Part shown: positions 1-8,943 of the stretch, one piece after another
Position numbering within the stretch: position 1 is the first letter of the stretch
Layout: every line of letters starts with the position of its first letter
Assembly: GCA_964505195.1 (NCBI GenBank)
Contig: CAZDGV010000016.1
Span: 1-35,581 of the forward strand
DNA: 35,581 nucleotides
Direction: 5' to 3'
From: CAZDGV01 sp964505195
GTDB taxonomy: Bacteria; Bacteroidota; Bacteroidia; Chitinophagales; Chitinophagaceae
Notes under the pieces: generated by a model
What the model was told of the DNA's origin: nothing
The model's database searches: none
Seen by the model: the letters and a program-made list of their open reading frames with translations, nothing else
Made by a program: the position numbers and the translations under genes

Positions 1-347
1 CCATCGCTTTCGGTCCTTATACCATTCCCGGAACCAACTTAAAAGGCAATCAGGATTTCATTACCATCGCCTCTCCGGAGGGTACTGTGGTGAAAGCGGT
101 ATTCGATGGTGAAGTTGCCAGCGTATTTGATGTGGGCGGCATGAGTGCGATAACCATTCGACATGGAAAATATTTCACTACGTACAGCAACTTGGTATCT
201 GTTAACGTGAAAAAGAATCAGCAGATTAAAACAGGGCAAACCATTGGTCGGGTTGGTACCAACTTAGAAGGAGAAGGTCAAATCGATTTTATTCTCACCC
301 GTGAAACACAGATGCTCAATCCCTCCTCATGGCTTCGTAATCGCTGA
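1..347 (+). CDS. M23 peptidase-type murein hydrolase activator (EnvC-like), C-terminal part
   Basis: The reading frame is open from base 3 to the TGA at 345-347, so the gene begins upstream of the window. About 114 C-terminal residues are visible. They contain the conserved run GPYTIPGTNLKG, then an LytM-type beta-sheet core (SPEGTVVKAVFDGEVASV, ITIRHGKYFTTYSNL) and the closing element GQTIGRVG. This is the lipoyl-like M23/LytM fold of EnvC and NlpD type proteins, which activate cell-wall amidases at division. The terminal His-x-His of active M23 enzymes is not seen: the matching stretch reads GQIDFIL, which suggests a degenerate, non-catalytic LytM domain as in EnvC. The N-terminal coiled coil expected of EnvC lies outside the window. 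The end overlaps the end of bshA by 21 bases in convergent orientation. Confidence 0.75.
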   Translation, partial: IAFGPYTIPGTNLKGNQDFITIASPEGTVVKAVFDGEVASVFDVGGMSAITIRHGKYFTTYSNLVSVNVKKNQQIKTGQTIGRVGTNLEGEGQIDFILTRETQMLNPSSWLRNR

Positions 348-1466
348 GGGTACAAATTTTTGGTAGAGCGCTTCGTACTGTGGTACGATATTATGTATGT
401 CAAATTTCTTTGCGTGTTTTGCTGCATTTGCTTTGAACTCCTTCAGCTTCGTTTCATTTGTGAGCAAGTCAATGGCATAATTGCTTAGCGCCTTAATGTC
501 TCCCACTTGGTACATAAAACCGGTTTCACCGTGAATATTCACCTCTGTTAATCCGCCTGCATTGGTAGAAAGTACCGGTACGCCTGCTGCCATGGCTTCA
601 AGCGCGGACAGTCCGAAGCTTTCATATTCAGAGGTTAGCATGAATACATCTGATATTGCCAGTATCTCTTCCATTTCCTGTTGCTTGCCCAGAAATCTTA
701 CGTCATCGCATATTTGCAATGCGCGACATTTTTCTTCTGCATCCGGCCTGTCTGGTCCGTCGCCTACCATCAGCAGCTTGCAGGGTACTTTTTCATGTAT
801 AATGGCAAATGCTTCAATTACATCCATCACTCTTTTTACTTTACGGAAATTGGAAGCATGCACCATAATTTTTTCGCCATTGGGTGCAAGTGCTTTTCGA
901 AAAGCATCTAGAGGTTTTTTCGAAAAGCGTGTAATATCTACAAAGTTGTAAATGACTTCTATTTCCTTTTCAATATCAAAAGAGTGATAGGTTTCCTGTT
1001 TCAAATTTTGCGAAACGGCAGTAATGGCATCGCTTTCGTTGATGGAGAAAGCTACCACCGGAGCAAATGTTTTGTCTTTTCCTACCAGCGTAATATCTGT
1101 GCCGTGTAAAGTAGTAATGACAGGAATCTCTTTTCCTTTTTTTCGCAGTATCTGCTTGGCCATATATGCAGCAGAGGCATGCGGTATTGCATAGTGTACA
1201 TGTAAAATATCCAGATCGTTATTGGTGGCCACATCAACCATGGTGCTGGCCAGCGTGGTTTCGTAGGGAGGATAGTCGAACAACGGATAATGCGGAACGC
1301 GCACTTCATGATAGAAAACATTGGTAAAGAATCCGCTGAGCCGAACTGGCTGCTGATAGGTGATAAAATGCACCATATGTCCCTTCTCGGCCAGTGCTTT
1401 TCCCAACTCGGTCGCCAAAACACCGCTTCCTCCAAAAGTAGGGTAGCAAACAATCCCAATATTCAT
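327..1466 (-). CDS. bshA: N-acetyl-alpha-D-glucosaminyl L-malate synthase (bacillithiol pathway)
   Basis: Retaining GT4 (GT-B fold) glycosyltransferase of 379 residues, the usual BshA length. It joins UDP-GlcNAc and L-malate in the first step of bacillithiol synthesis in the cytoplasm. Visible marks are the N-terminal start IGIVCYPTFGGSGVLATELG (glycine loop near residues 12-15), VHYAIPHASAAYMA (90-103), TTLHGTDITLVG (118-129), MVGDGPDR (233-240) and the GT4 E-x7-E nucleotide-sugar motif at E282 and E290 (EYESFGLSALEAMAAG). The ATG at 1466 fits the family start exactly. A TACCTTCA sequence at 1482-1489 on the minus strand could be its -7 promoter box. Other bacillithiol genes (bshB, bshC) are not in the window, which is normal for this phylum. 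Confidence 0.93.
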   Translation of the reverse strand: MNIGIVCYPTFGGSGVLATELGKALAEKGHMVHFITYQQPVRLSGFFTNVFYHEVRVPHYPLFDYPPYETTLASTMVDVATNNDLDILHVHYAIPHASAAYMAKQILRKKGKEIPVITTLHGTDITLVGKDKTFAPVVAFSINESDAITAVSQNLKQETYHSFDIEKEIEVIYNFVDITRFSKKPLDAFRKALAPNGEKIMVHASNFRKVKRVMDVIEAFAIIHEKVPCKLLMVGDGPDRPDAEEKCRALQICDDVRFLGKQQEMEEILAISDVFMLTSEYESFGLSALEAMAAGVPVLSTNAGGLTEVNIHGETGFMYQVGDIKALSNYAIDLLTNETKLKEFKANAAKHAKKFDIHNIVPQYEALYQKFVPSAITKP

Positions 1467-1580
1467 CCAAAAAATTTGATGTGAAGGTACAATTTAATCG
1501 GCAGACGCTATATACACAAAGGGTTTCCAAACGTTTTTTCAGCTGACAGCTTTCATGTAACTTTCCTCAAATTCAATTGC

Positions 1581-2957
1581 ATGAAGCGCATATTTTATTT
1601 AATGCTTGCAGGGTTTGTTCTTTCATCCACTCCTGCGCGCACTCAGGAAACAGATGCTGAAGTAATTAAAAAAATTTCCGACAACATTCTTACGCGGGGA
1701 ACCGCTTATGAAAATTTGCGCGTCTTATGTAAAGATGTGGGTCCGCGCCTTTCAGGATCTGCCGGCGCAGCCCGTGCGGTGAAAGAAACTTTTCGTATGA
1801 TGCAAGCCATGGGTGCCGATACAGTTTATCTGCAGGAAGTGATGGTGCCACATTGGGTACGTGGCGAAAAAGAAATTTGTGAGCTTGCATTAGGTAATGG
1901 TAAAACGTATCCGTTGAGCGTATGTGCTTTAGGTAATACAGAGGGAACGGGCAAAGCAGGTATCAAAGCTGGAATCGTAGAGGTAAAAAATTTCGAAGAG
2001 CTTGCCGCTTTGGGAGCTGCAGGAGTGCGCGGAAAGATTGTCTTTTTCAATCATCCCATGGACCCTACTTTTATCAGAACATTTGAAGCGTACGGGGAAG
2101 CCGGACAATACCGCAGTCGCGGTCCCGCCATGGCTGCAAAGTACGGAGCAGTGGGAGCAATTGTACGTTCGCTCGCTAGTAATATCGACGACTTTCCACA
2201 TACAGGAAATACAACATACAACGACTCCTTTCCTAAAATACCTGCTGTAGCTGTTTCAACACTTGATGCAGAATATCTGAGTGGTGCTTTGAAAAAACAG
2301 CCCGGCGCGCTAGTGTATATGCGCACCACCAGCACCATGCTGCCCGATGCGTTATCGCACAACGTAGTGGGTGAGATCAGAGGAACGGAATTTCCCGATG
2401 AAATCATTACAGTTGGCGGGCATCTTGATTCCTGGGATTTGGCCGAAGGTGCGCATGATGATGGTGCAGGATGTGTGCAGAGCATGGAGATCATTCGCGT
2501 ATTAAAAGAACTAGGCATTCGCCCGAAGCGGACCATCCGTGTGGTGATGTTCATGAATGAAGAAAATGGTTTGCGCGGCGGTCGCAAATATGCTGAGATC
2601 GCTAAGACAGAAAACAAAAAATTCATTTTTGCGCTCGAAAGTGATGCGGGCGGATTTACACCGCGTGCTTTTGCTTTTTCTGAAGGTGGCGCTACACTGG
2701 ATCGCTTACGCCGCTGGGCTTCGTTATTTGAACCTTATGGTATATCCGCGTTTACCAGTCCGGGCGGAGGTGCCGATATTGGCCCACTTCGTCCTTTGGG
2801 CACAGTACTATGTGGCTTACAGCCCGATTCGCAGCGTTATTTCGATCATCATCATGCCTCCAACGATGTCTTTGAGGCAGTGAGCAAAAGAGAACTGGAA
2901 CTTGGGGCCATCAATATGGCAGCACTGGTATATCTCGTTTCGAAATACGGGTTGTAA
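1581..2957 (+). CDS. Secreted M28 family metallopeptidase (carboxypeptidase Q-like)
   Basis: Protein of 458 residues with a signal peptide (residues 1 to about 20, hydrophobic run then TPARTQ), so it is exported. The layout matches carboxypeptidase Q/PGCP-type M28 enzymes: an inserted PA-like domain (about residues 120-250, with GKIVFFNHPM and a GAVGAIVRS stretch) inside a two-zinc aminopeptidase core. Metal and catalytic residues are visible: H281 and D283 in GGHLDSWD, D293 in AHDDGAG, the Glu pair E327-E328 in MNEENG, D355 in ESDAGG and a His in FDHHHASND (about 423-425). It probably removes N-terminal residues from peptides outside the cytoplasm; the exact substrate cannot be read. The start ATG at 1581 is directly followed by the signal peptide. 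Confidence 0.88.
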   Translation: MKRIFYLMLAGFVLSSTPARTQETDAEVIKKISDNILTRGTAYENLRVLCKDVGPRLSGSAGAARAVKETFRMMQAMGADTVYLQEVMVPHWVRGEKEICELALGNGKTYPLSVCALGNTEGTGKAGIKAGIVEVKNFEELAALGAAGVRGKIVFFNHPMDPTFIRTFEAYGEAGQYRSRGPAMAAKYGAVGAIVRSLASNIDDFPHTGNTTYNDSFPKIPAVAVSTLDAEYLSGALKKQPGALVYMRTTSTMLPDALSHNVVGEIRGTEFPDEIITVGGHLDSWDLAEGAHDDGAGCVQSMEIIRVLKELGIRPKRTIRVVMFMNEENGLRGGRKYAEIAKTENKKFIFALESDAGGFTPRAFAFSEGGATLDRLRRWASLFEPYGISAFTSPGGGADIGPLRPLGTVLCGLQPDSQRYFDHHHASNDVFEAVSKRELELGAINMAALVYLVSKYGL

Positions 2958-2989
2958 AAACGCAGATCAGGTGTTTTGTAATTGGAAAA

Positions 2990-3685
2990 TTATTTTCCAA
3001 GTAAAAAAATAGCAGGGCGTTTATGCAGGTCTATTTTTTTCTGCTTCCATGCTTTGATATCATCTGTATGTATCCATTCTGTAGGAGCGGTAAGGTCGGC
3101 TGCAATGCAAAGTCGGGTGGTGGGCTGACAATGATTTAAAAGTGTTTCAAGCAGTTGATTATTTCGGTAAGGTGTTTCAATAAAAATTTGTGCACTTCCG
3201 TTCTGTCGGATCAAATCCTCAAGCTGTCGGATCTTCTTGATCTTTTTTCCTTGCTCAATTGGCAGGTATCCGTGAAACTGAAATTGTTGCCCGTTGAGTC
3301 CGCTTGCCATTAACGCTAGTAAGATTGAACTCGGCCCAACTAAGGGTTTTACGGTTGCGCCTGCTCGGTGTGCCGCTTCTATCAATAGTTGTCCGGGATC
3401 AGCAATGCCGGGGCATCCGGCTTCGCTGATGATGCCGATATTACGATTTGTTTTTAATTGCTTTTGAAACTGAGTAAGGTAGTGCGTGTTTTCTTTACCC
3501 ATTACATGCCATTCAAAATCTTCAATTACAATTTGTTTATCCCATTTTTTAAGATAACGTCTTGCCGTTCTTTCGTTTTCAACAAACAAAATGCTGCAAT
3601 CTTTTATGGCGGCTAAAATATAAGCAGGCAGGGCCGTTAAAGCATCCTCGTGCAGCGGTGCAGGAATGAGATAAACCAGCCCCAT
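2990..3685 (-). CDS. SAM-dependent methyltransferase, short RsmI-like (tetrapyrrole methylase fold)
   Basis: Protein of 231 residues with the tetrapyrrole methylase fold. It begins LVYLIPAPLHEDALTALPAY and has the fold's central motif EAGCPGIADPGQLLIEAA, followed by VGPSSILLALMASGLNGQQF and the late FIETPYRNNQLLETLL element, all aligned with RsmI, the 16S rRNA C1402 2'-O-methyltransferase. It is about 50 residues shorter than classical RsmI and its N-terminus lacks the usual PIGNL/DIT stretch, so it is better called an RsmI-like paralogue; the substrate is unproven. Its ATG overlaps the stop of the upstream EI24 gene as TAATG, implying translational coupling. Confidence 0.8.
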   Translation of the reverse strand: MGLVYLIPAPLHEDALTALPAYILAAIKDCSILFVENERTARRYLKKWDKQIVIEDFEWHVMGKENTHYLTQFQKQLKTNRNIGIISEAGCPGIADPGQLLIEAAHRAGATVKPLVGPSSILLALMASGLNGQQFQFHGYLPIEQGKKIKKIRQLEDLIRQNGSAQIFIETPYRNNQLLETLLNHCQPTTRLCIAADLTAPTEWIHTDDIKAWKQKKIDLHKRPAIFLLGK

Positions 3686-4446
3686 TACTTCAATTCGTTT
3701 TGATGGTACAGACTAATGGTAGCAGCAATTACAGCATAGGAGGGTGCCAATACCCAGCCAACAACAGGAACCAGATGCATGATAAAGAATATCATGCCGT
3801 TGCCGATGGCCAGTCCTTTCCGGTTGCTGATATACGTAATACTTTGTGCCGGAGAAAGCTTGTGGCGCTCACAGCTGTAGTCGAGCATGGAGAAGCCATA
3901 GTAATAACATTCCACCATGAGTGCAATCAGTGGAGAAATCCAGCCAATCAATGGTATGAGCGATAGCAAAAGAATACTGATGGTATAAACAGTTTGCCAA
4001 AGGGTATTGCGCAGGGCAAGTTTAATGCCGCGTACGATATCAGTAATGAGCTGCTTGAAGCTGAAAGGAAAATCTTTTCCTTCTAGGATGGCTTCGGTTT
4101 TTTCACTCAGGTAAGCAAAAACCGGCGATCCGATGATGAGAAAAAGGTATTTAAACAAAGAGAAGTAAAAGAAAAGTAGGATTAGGCGGAACATCAGTGT
4201 GCCGAGAATGAGTATGAAATTCAAAAAATCCCAGCCAATTCTTTCCAGTCTGCCTTTCAGATTGATCAGATTAAAAAGATATTCAATCGCTTCCCCTGAT
4301 GAAGTCCAGAAAAACCAGATTCCCGAAATAAACAGCAGCGCATACAGGGCACCCGGAATAAGAATCCATTTCCATAAATTGTGTCTGGAAATAAACCGGT
4401 GAGCGGCAAAATAAGCCTGTACGGCAATAACGAGTTCTTTCAGCAA
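3685..4446 (-). CDS. EI24 domain / CysZ-like integral membrane protein
   Basis: Protein of 253 residues with several hydrophobic spans: about residues 27-48, 74-115 (two adjacent spans around LGTLMFRLILLFFYFSLFKYLFLIIG), 150-185 and 218-245. The sequence SPVFAYLSEKTEAILEGKDFPF and the repeated long membrane stretches fit the EI24 (CysZ/etoposide-induced 2.4) family, an inner-membrane family linked in proteobacteria to sulfate uptake. Here no sulfate genes are nearby, so transport of sulfate is not implied. The start appears to be TTG at 4446, because an in-frame TAG lies just upstream and no earlier ATG exists. It is divergent from the glycosylase gene and coupled (TAATG) to the methyltransferase downstream. 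Confidence 0.75.
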   Translation of the reverse strand: MLKELVIAVQAYFAAHRFISRHNLWKWILIPGALYALLFISGIWFFWTSSGEAIEYLFNLINLKGRLERIGWDFLNFILILGTLMFRLILLFFYFSLFKYLFLIIGSPVFAYLSEKTEAILEGKDFPFSFKQLITDIVRGIKLALRNTLWQTVYTISILLLSLIPLIGWISPLIALMVECYYYGFSMLDYSCERHKLSPAQSITYISNRKGLAIGNGMIFFIMHLVPVVGWVLAPSYAVIAATISLYHQNELK

Positions 4447-4582
4447 AATCTACATTTTTGTGATGAACAATGGCGTGTATTTCGCAGGTAGTGTAGGCAA
4501 GATACTGAAATTGCAGACAATGCATGTCCTCATGTTTGGTCGGTTAATAGTATCAGTCAACTTATTTAAGTTTAAATTTTCT

Positions 4583-5233
4583 ATGCGTCCGTTAAAACGA
4601 TCCTTTTATCTGCAATCCGATGTGGCTTTGCTTGCGCAAATGCTGGTAGGGAAGTATCTTGTTTCCCGACTGGGTGGCGATGAAACCATTTTGCGCATTA
4701 CAGAAACGGAGGCTTATGCGGGTGAGTGCGACAAGGCATCGCATGCATATGGCGGTAGAAGAACTGCAAGAACTGAAGTTATGTATGGAAAAGGAGGAAT
4801 GGCTTATGTGTATCTGTGTTATGGCATGCATCATTTGCTGAATGTGGTAACCAACCGGGAAGGCATTCCACATGCGGTGCTTATTCGGGCAGGTACGCCT
4901 GTAAAAGGCGAATCGGTTATTATGCAAAGAATGAAACGTAGTAAGCCGGAAGATAAAATGACAAGCGGTCCGGGAAATGTTGCCAGAGCAATGGGTGTGC
5001 ATACTATCCATTCAGGTTTGGATCTTACCGGTGAGGAGCTTTTTATTGCAGAAGCGCCTGCTGCCGATCCGCGTATTACCTTGATGGCATCGCCCCGCAT
5101 TGGAGTAGATTATGCCGGAGCGGCAGCACATTGGTATTATCGATTTTTTGAGAAAGACGCTCGTTGTATAACACCGCACCCTGTCAATAAAACTGCTATG
5201 CAACTTTATTCATTTGATGAATGCGTGCTATAG
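4583..5233 (+). CDS. DNA-3-methyladenine glycosylase (AAG/MPG family)
   Basis: Monofunctional base-excision repair glycosylase that removes alkylated purines such as 3-methyladenine and hypoxanthine. With the ATG at 4583 the protein is 216 residues, the usual size of bacterial members of this eukaryote-like AAG family. Diagnostic stretches are LVGKYLVSR, LRITETEAYAGECDKASHAYGG (with the catalytic Glu in ITETEAY), YGKGGMAYVYLCYGMHHLLNVV, AVLIRAGTP and SGPGNVARAMG. A longer frame opens at a GTG (4460), but the extra 41 residues lack family similarity, so I prefer 4583. The end overlaps a possible earlier start of the transporter gene but not its preferred ATG. Confidence 0.9.
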   Translation: MRPLKRSFYLQSDVALLAQMLVGKYLVSRLGGDETILRITETEAYAGECDKASHAYGGRRTARTEVMYGKGGMAYVYLCYGMHHLLNVVTNREGIPHAVLIRAGTPVKGESVIMQRMKRSKPEDKMTSGPGNVARAMGVHTIHSGLDLTGEELFIAEAPAADPRITLMASPRIGVDYAGAAAHWYYRFFEKDARCITPHPVNKTAMQLYSFDECVL

Positions 5234-5264
5234 AAGTGCTACATTCATTTTTAGAAGGAGAATC

Positions 5265-6722
5265 ATGACGCAGCAAAAGCAATACAAATACTTTGCCTCA
5301 GTTTTAGCCGGAATGTTGATTGCAGCGATTCTGCTGTTGTTGAATCCTTTTTCTCTAGCTGTACAGAGTAATATAACGCTAGCGGTAGCAGTCCTTATGA
5401 TTGCCTGGTGGATTTTGGAGGCTTTGCCTATGCCTGCCGTAGCGCTTATTCCGTTGGTATTACATCCGCTGTTAGGTATTGCCGGCTTTGAAGAAACAGC
5501 AAAAGCATATGCCAACCCGGCGATTTTTCTTTTCATGGGTGGCTTTTTGATTGGACTTGCCATTGAAAAATGGAATTTACACAAACGCATTGCATTACAG
5601 ATTGTAAGTAAAACAGGCAGCAGCGGCAATCACATTATACTTGGATTTATTCTTGCTACGGGTTTTTTAAGCATGTGGCTTAGCAATACTGCCACGGCCA
5701 TGATGATGCTTCCGATTGGACTTTCAGTAGTTGCAGTAATGAAAGAACATCCGCAGCCGGGAAGCAATTTCAATCACTTTGCGCTGGTATTAATGCTTTC
5801 CATTGCCTACGCAAGCAATATGGGCGGTATTGCTACCATCATTGGCACGCCTCCCAATGTTGCCTTTGTAAATTTTATAGAGAAAAAATATGGATATGCG
5901 ATCGATTTTGCAGACTGGATGTTGGTATGCACGCCGCTTTCTATACTGCTGCTTTTTTCAATTTATTTTTCACTCACCCATCTATTCTTTCCAAACCGTA
6001 TTGCAAGCAATGCAGCTGCCAATACATTCATTCAAGCCGAGTTAAAAGCGCTGGGTCCGCTTTCCTCTAACGAACGCAGGGTGTTGTTTGTGTTTTTGCT
6101 CACTGCAATCTTGTGGATTACAAAAGATCTGATCAATGCATTCGCGTCTCTTAAAATAGATGATGCGATGATTGCCATTTTTGGCGGATTATTACTGTTT
6201 ATGATTCCTGCTGCAGATGATGGAAAGCAGCCCAGCGGTATGCTGCTGGTATGGGAAGATACATCCCGACTAGCATGGGGTATTTTATTACTTTTTGGCG
6301 GAGGTATTGCGTTGGCTTCATCGCTTGAAAAAGCAGGTATCATGTCGGCCATTGGCACTTGGCTGGCAGGGTTCAGTCATATCAATGGCTGGATGCTGGT
6401 GCTGTTGATCGTTGTGGTTTCAATTTTTCTTAGTGAGGTGATGAGCAATGTGGCACAGGTAATCGTTTTTGCACCTGTTGTTGCTGCACTTGCTGATGCA
6501 TTACAGCTAGATCCTTTGCTGTTAGGGATACCAATGACGCTGGCAGCTTCTTGTGCATCCATGTTGCCGATGGGTACGCCACCCAATGCCATTGTTTTCA
6601 GCAGTGGTTATATTCAATTGAAAGACATGCTAAAAGCAGGCTTCATTGTGAACCTGATAAGTATTGTACTCATCACACTGTTTTGTTGGTTTCTGTTACC
6701 GGTAGTGATAAAGTTGATTTAG
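5265..6722 (+). CDS. SLC13 / DASS family sodium-coupled anion permease
   Basis: Inner-membrane transporter of 485 residues with about eleven hydrophobic spans. It has the two signature hairpin-plus-TM repeats of the divalent anion:Na+ symporter family: SNTATAMMMLPIG and GTPPNVAFVNF in the first half, SEVMSNVAQVIVFAPVVAALA and MLPMGTPPNAIVFSSG in the second. Members carry dicarboxylates, citrate or sulfate; the SNT and GTPPN motifs do not decide which. The ATG at 5265 is preferred because AGAAGGAG, a good ribosome binding site, ends a few bases upstream; the longer frame from 5214 is unlikely. The stop overlaps the stop region of the convergent PorP gene by 4 bases. Confidence 0.9.
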   Translation: MTQQKQYKYFASVLAGMLIAAILLLLNPFSLAVQSNITLAVAVLMIAWWILEALPMPAVALIPLVLHPLLGIAGFEETAKAYANPAIFLFMGGFLIGLAIEKWNLHKRIALQIVSKTGSSGNHIILGFILATGFLSMWLSNTATAMMMLPIGLSVVAVMKEHPQPGSNFNHFALVLMLSIAYASNMGGIATIIGTPPNVAFVNFIEKKYGYAIDFADWMLVCTPLSILLLFSIYFSLTHLFFPNRIASNAAANTFIQAELKALGPLSSNERRVLFVFLLTAILWITKDLINAFASLKIDDAMIAIFGGLLLFMIPAADDGKQPSGMLLVWEDTSRLAWGILLLFGGGIALASSLEKAGIMSAIGTWLAGFSHINGWMLVLLIVVVSIFLSEVMSNVAQVIVFAPVVAALADALQLDPLLLGIPMTLAASCASMLPMGTPPNAIVFSSGYIQLKDMLKAGFIVNLISIVLITLFCWFLLPVVIKLI

Positions 6723-7729
6723 AAGCGCGGACAATTCATTTTTTTCCGATTGGGATCTTTGTGTTGCTGAATATATATCAGAGAAATTTCCATACCACCT
6801 CTTCTTTCGGAAGCAGTACGAAGCAAAGAAGTATTTACATCGTAGGTAATACCTAACTGATAATTTCCAAACTCCATGCCGATATAAGGAATGAGCGCAT
6901 CTTTTGTGCGCCACCAGCCTCCTACATAAAGCGTGGTTAAATTTTCTGCACCACTGTTTACATCCATGCCAATAGCACCACCTATAATGGTTTCAGAAGC
7001 AGCAGCCTGCCGCTGATGCATGGCGCTTAAAAAAACGGTTAACGCCTCTCCCGCAGGGAGATAGCCCCCGGCATGAACAGTTACACGCGGCTGCAGCGTA
7101 TAGTCTGCTCCCTGAAAAGAAACTCTGGGCCGGTTGATATGATACACTGAAGCACCCACGTAAAAGCTGTTGTAATCGTTAGTGGCACCTGTATAGAGTA
7201 TGCCTGCATTTACATCTGAATATCGAATGTTAAGAAAGTTGTTGCTTCCCAGCAATTCAGCTGTACTGCCCGTAAACCCAAGGTTGGTAAGTTCGTCTTC
7301 AAAGTCAAGTTTTGAAACATCTACTCTTCTTTGTGCGTAGGTGCCGGAAAAGCCGATGCTCAGCTGATGATATCCGCTTTCGTCTAATCCTTTATGGTAG
7401 GCAAGAGAAGCAGATACATAGTTGTTTTTCATCACTCCATCGCCGTTGATGTCGTACATACCCATCACGCCTGCTCCAAAACGATCCAGACTTCCGGTTT
7501 TGTTTTCGAGGATACCGAAGTCGGCCGAAGCAGTTGCTGTTCTAAAAGCATTGTTGATAGTAGGCCACTGATTGCGGTAGTTTCCCGCCACACGCATGCT
7601 GCCATTGAATTTTCCCGTGAGGGCCGGATTCAAGGTAAGGGGAGAGGCAAAAAACTGTGAAAAATTAGGGTCCTGAGCCCTGCTATACAAAGCAGTCATC
7701 AATCCCATAAATAACAAACCTTTTTTCAT
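6719..7729 (-). CDS. PorP/SprF family type IX secretion system membrane protein
   Basis: Outer-membrane beta-barrel-like protein of 336 residues with an N-terminal signal peptide (MKKGLLFMGLMTALYSRAQ, cleavage near residue 18-19). The opening of the mature protein, QDPNFSQFFASPLTLNPALTG, is the hallmark of the PorP/SprF family, followed by RVAGNYRNQWPT. Alternating hydrophobic strands and the glycine/aromatic pattern continue to the end. In Flavobacterium, SprF supports SprB delivery and gliding; PorP supports T9SS function. Many Bacteroidota carry several paralogues next to large cell-surface proteins. No such partner is adjacent here, so the cargo is unknown. The ATG at 7729 fits the signal peptide. 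Confidence 0.9.
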   Translation of the reverse strand: MKKGLLFMGLMTALYSRAQDPNFSQFFASPLTLNPALTGKFNGSMRVAGNYRNQWPTINNAFRTATASADFGILENKTGSLDRFGAGVMGMYDINGDGVMKNNYVSASLAYHKGLDESGYHQLSIGFSGTYAQRRVDVSKLDFEDELTNLGFTGSTAELLGSNNFLNIRYSDVNAGILYTGATNDYNSFYVGASVYHINRPRVSFQGADYTLQPRVTVHAGGYLPAGEALTVFLSAMHQRQAAASETIIGGAIGMDVNSGAENLTTLYVGGWWRTKDALIPYIGMEFGNYQLGITYDVNTSLLRTASERRGGMEISLIYIQQHKDPNRKKMNCPRF

Positions 7730-7776
7730 CGGCTACAAGATACGATGCTAATTTGTTATGATCGCGGCAGCTGTCA

Positions 7777-8427
7777 CTATTGCTGTGTTTTGGTGCCATA
7801 GGCCAAATCGCCTGCGTCGCCAAGCCCCGGTACGATATAGCCCTTCGCGGTGAGTTCTTCATCAATATCTCCACACCAGATGGTTGCTTTAGGATCGTGG
7901 CGCTTTACATATTCAATGCCAACAGTGCATGCAATGGCTGCAACCACATGTATTTCTTTGGGCATACCCTGATCTCGTAAATGCTGGATCGTTTTTACAA
8001 GCGAGCTTCCCGTTGCAAGCATCGGATCGGATAAAATGAGTACGCGGTTTTCTAGGTTGGGGCAGCTGATGTATTCTAAACTAATTTCAAAGCTGCCATC
8101 GCGGTGGTGTTTGCGATAAGCCGAAATAAATGCGTTGTCGGCTTTGTCAAAATAATTCAGTAATCCCTGATGCATGGGTAATCCTGCGCGCAGAATGGTT
8201 GCTAAAACGGGCTGTGCGCGTAATACTTTACTTTGAGCGATGCCCATGGGTGTTTGTATTTCAGCATCCATCCATTCCATACCCTTGCTGATCTCATAGG
8301 CAGCAATTTCACCGATTCTTTCCAAATTGCGGCGAAAGCGCATGCGATCATTTTGTATATCTACATTTCTTAGCTCTGCCACCCAGTTGCTAAGCAGGGA
8401 ATGTTTTTCGCTCAGATTTATAACCAT
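7777..8427 (-). CDS. upp: Uracil phosphoribosyltransferase
   Basis: Cytoplasmic pyrimidine salvage enzyme: uracil plus PRPP gives UMP. At 216 residues it has the usual length. The PRPP-binding loop is visible at residues 132-142 (LSDPMLATGSS), as are PVLATILRAGLPMHQGLL (73-90) and the C-terminal uracil-binding stretch GYIVPGLGDAGDLAYGT. The ATG at 8427 matches family starts. It lies between porP-like and a small unknown gene on the same strand. An adenine deaminase lies about 0.5 kb further on, so two nucleobase-salvage genes are close together, but there is no sign of a shared operon. Confidence 0.94.
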   Translation of the reverse strand: MVINLSEKHSLLSNWVAELRNVDIQNDRMRFRRNLERIGEIAAYEISKGMEWMDAEIQTPMGIAQSKVLRAQPVLATILRAGLPMHQGLLNYFDKADNAFISAYRKHHRDGSFEISLEYISCPNLENRVLILSDPMLATGSSLVKTIQHLRDQGMPKEIHVVAAIACTVGIEYVKRHDPKATIWCGDIDEELTAKGYIVPGLGDAGDLAYGTKTQQ

Positions 8428-8598
8428 TGTTGAAATTTAAAACCGTTTACAGGAATAATCCTATTTCTGCAAATCTAAAAAGGTATCCACGATTTAAGGC
8501 AAACATGGATGTTTTTATTTAAGAGATATCTGCGCGAAAAATCGACATTAAAAACTTCGTAAGATGTAAATAAAGATAAAAATGAAAAGATGCCCGTC

Positions 8599-8841
8599 TT
8601 ATTGATACATGGCAAGCAGCGAATGGAAATTATCTTCATCTTCCTGCTGGTTCAGTACTGCTTTATGAGGCACCTGAAAAGTTTGGTGCAGTAAATCGGG
8701 GGAGGGGTGAAAATTATTGATCACAAACCTGCGGATAACATCGATCACGTCTTCGCGCTCACGATCCGACAACTCGATGATGCCTTCCAGATCTTCGATC
8801 AATTTGAGCATGCCCTTGGTTTGATGAATGGTAAATTTCAC
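8599..8841 (-). CDS. Small conserved-looking protein of unknown function
   Basis: An 80-residue frame without close overlap by other genes. I do not recognise the family. The sequence is charged and helical in character: an Ile/Leu/Glu-rich segment MLKLIEDLEGIIELSDREREDVIDVIRRFV (residues 11-40), then FHPSPDLLHQTFQVPHKAVLN and an acidic end. There is no signal peptide, membrane span or cysteine. The start is probably the GTG at 8841 because no in-frame ATG precedes the helical part except the internal Met 11. It is flanked by gaps of about 170 and 100 bases, so it is probably transcribed alone. Codon use looks like its neighbours. Confidence 0.55.
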   Translation of the reverse strand: MKFTIHQTKGMLKLIEDLEGIIELSDREREDVIDVIRRFVINNFHPSPDLLHQTFQVPHKAVLNQQEDEDNFHSLLAMYQ

Positions 8842-8943
8842 CTATTAATTACAAATTAAAAGCTGAAATGTTTCCTAGTGTGATAGAAAAACGGCAAGAG
8901 AAATTCAATCAGCTATTTCTCAGTGTGTTATGCATGTAAGAAT

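Noticed and set aside
2982..3000. TTGGAAAAT ... ATTTTCCAA palindrome between the M28 and RsmI-like genes
   Set aside because: It overlaps the end of the RsmI-like gene, has an AT-rich weak stem and no T-run on either side, so a terminator cannot be supported.
4460..4582. N-terminal extension of the alkyladenine glycosylase from a GTG
   Set aside because: The 41 extra residues have no family similarity, and the ATG at 4583 gives the normal length.
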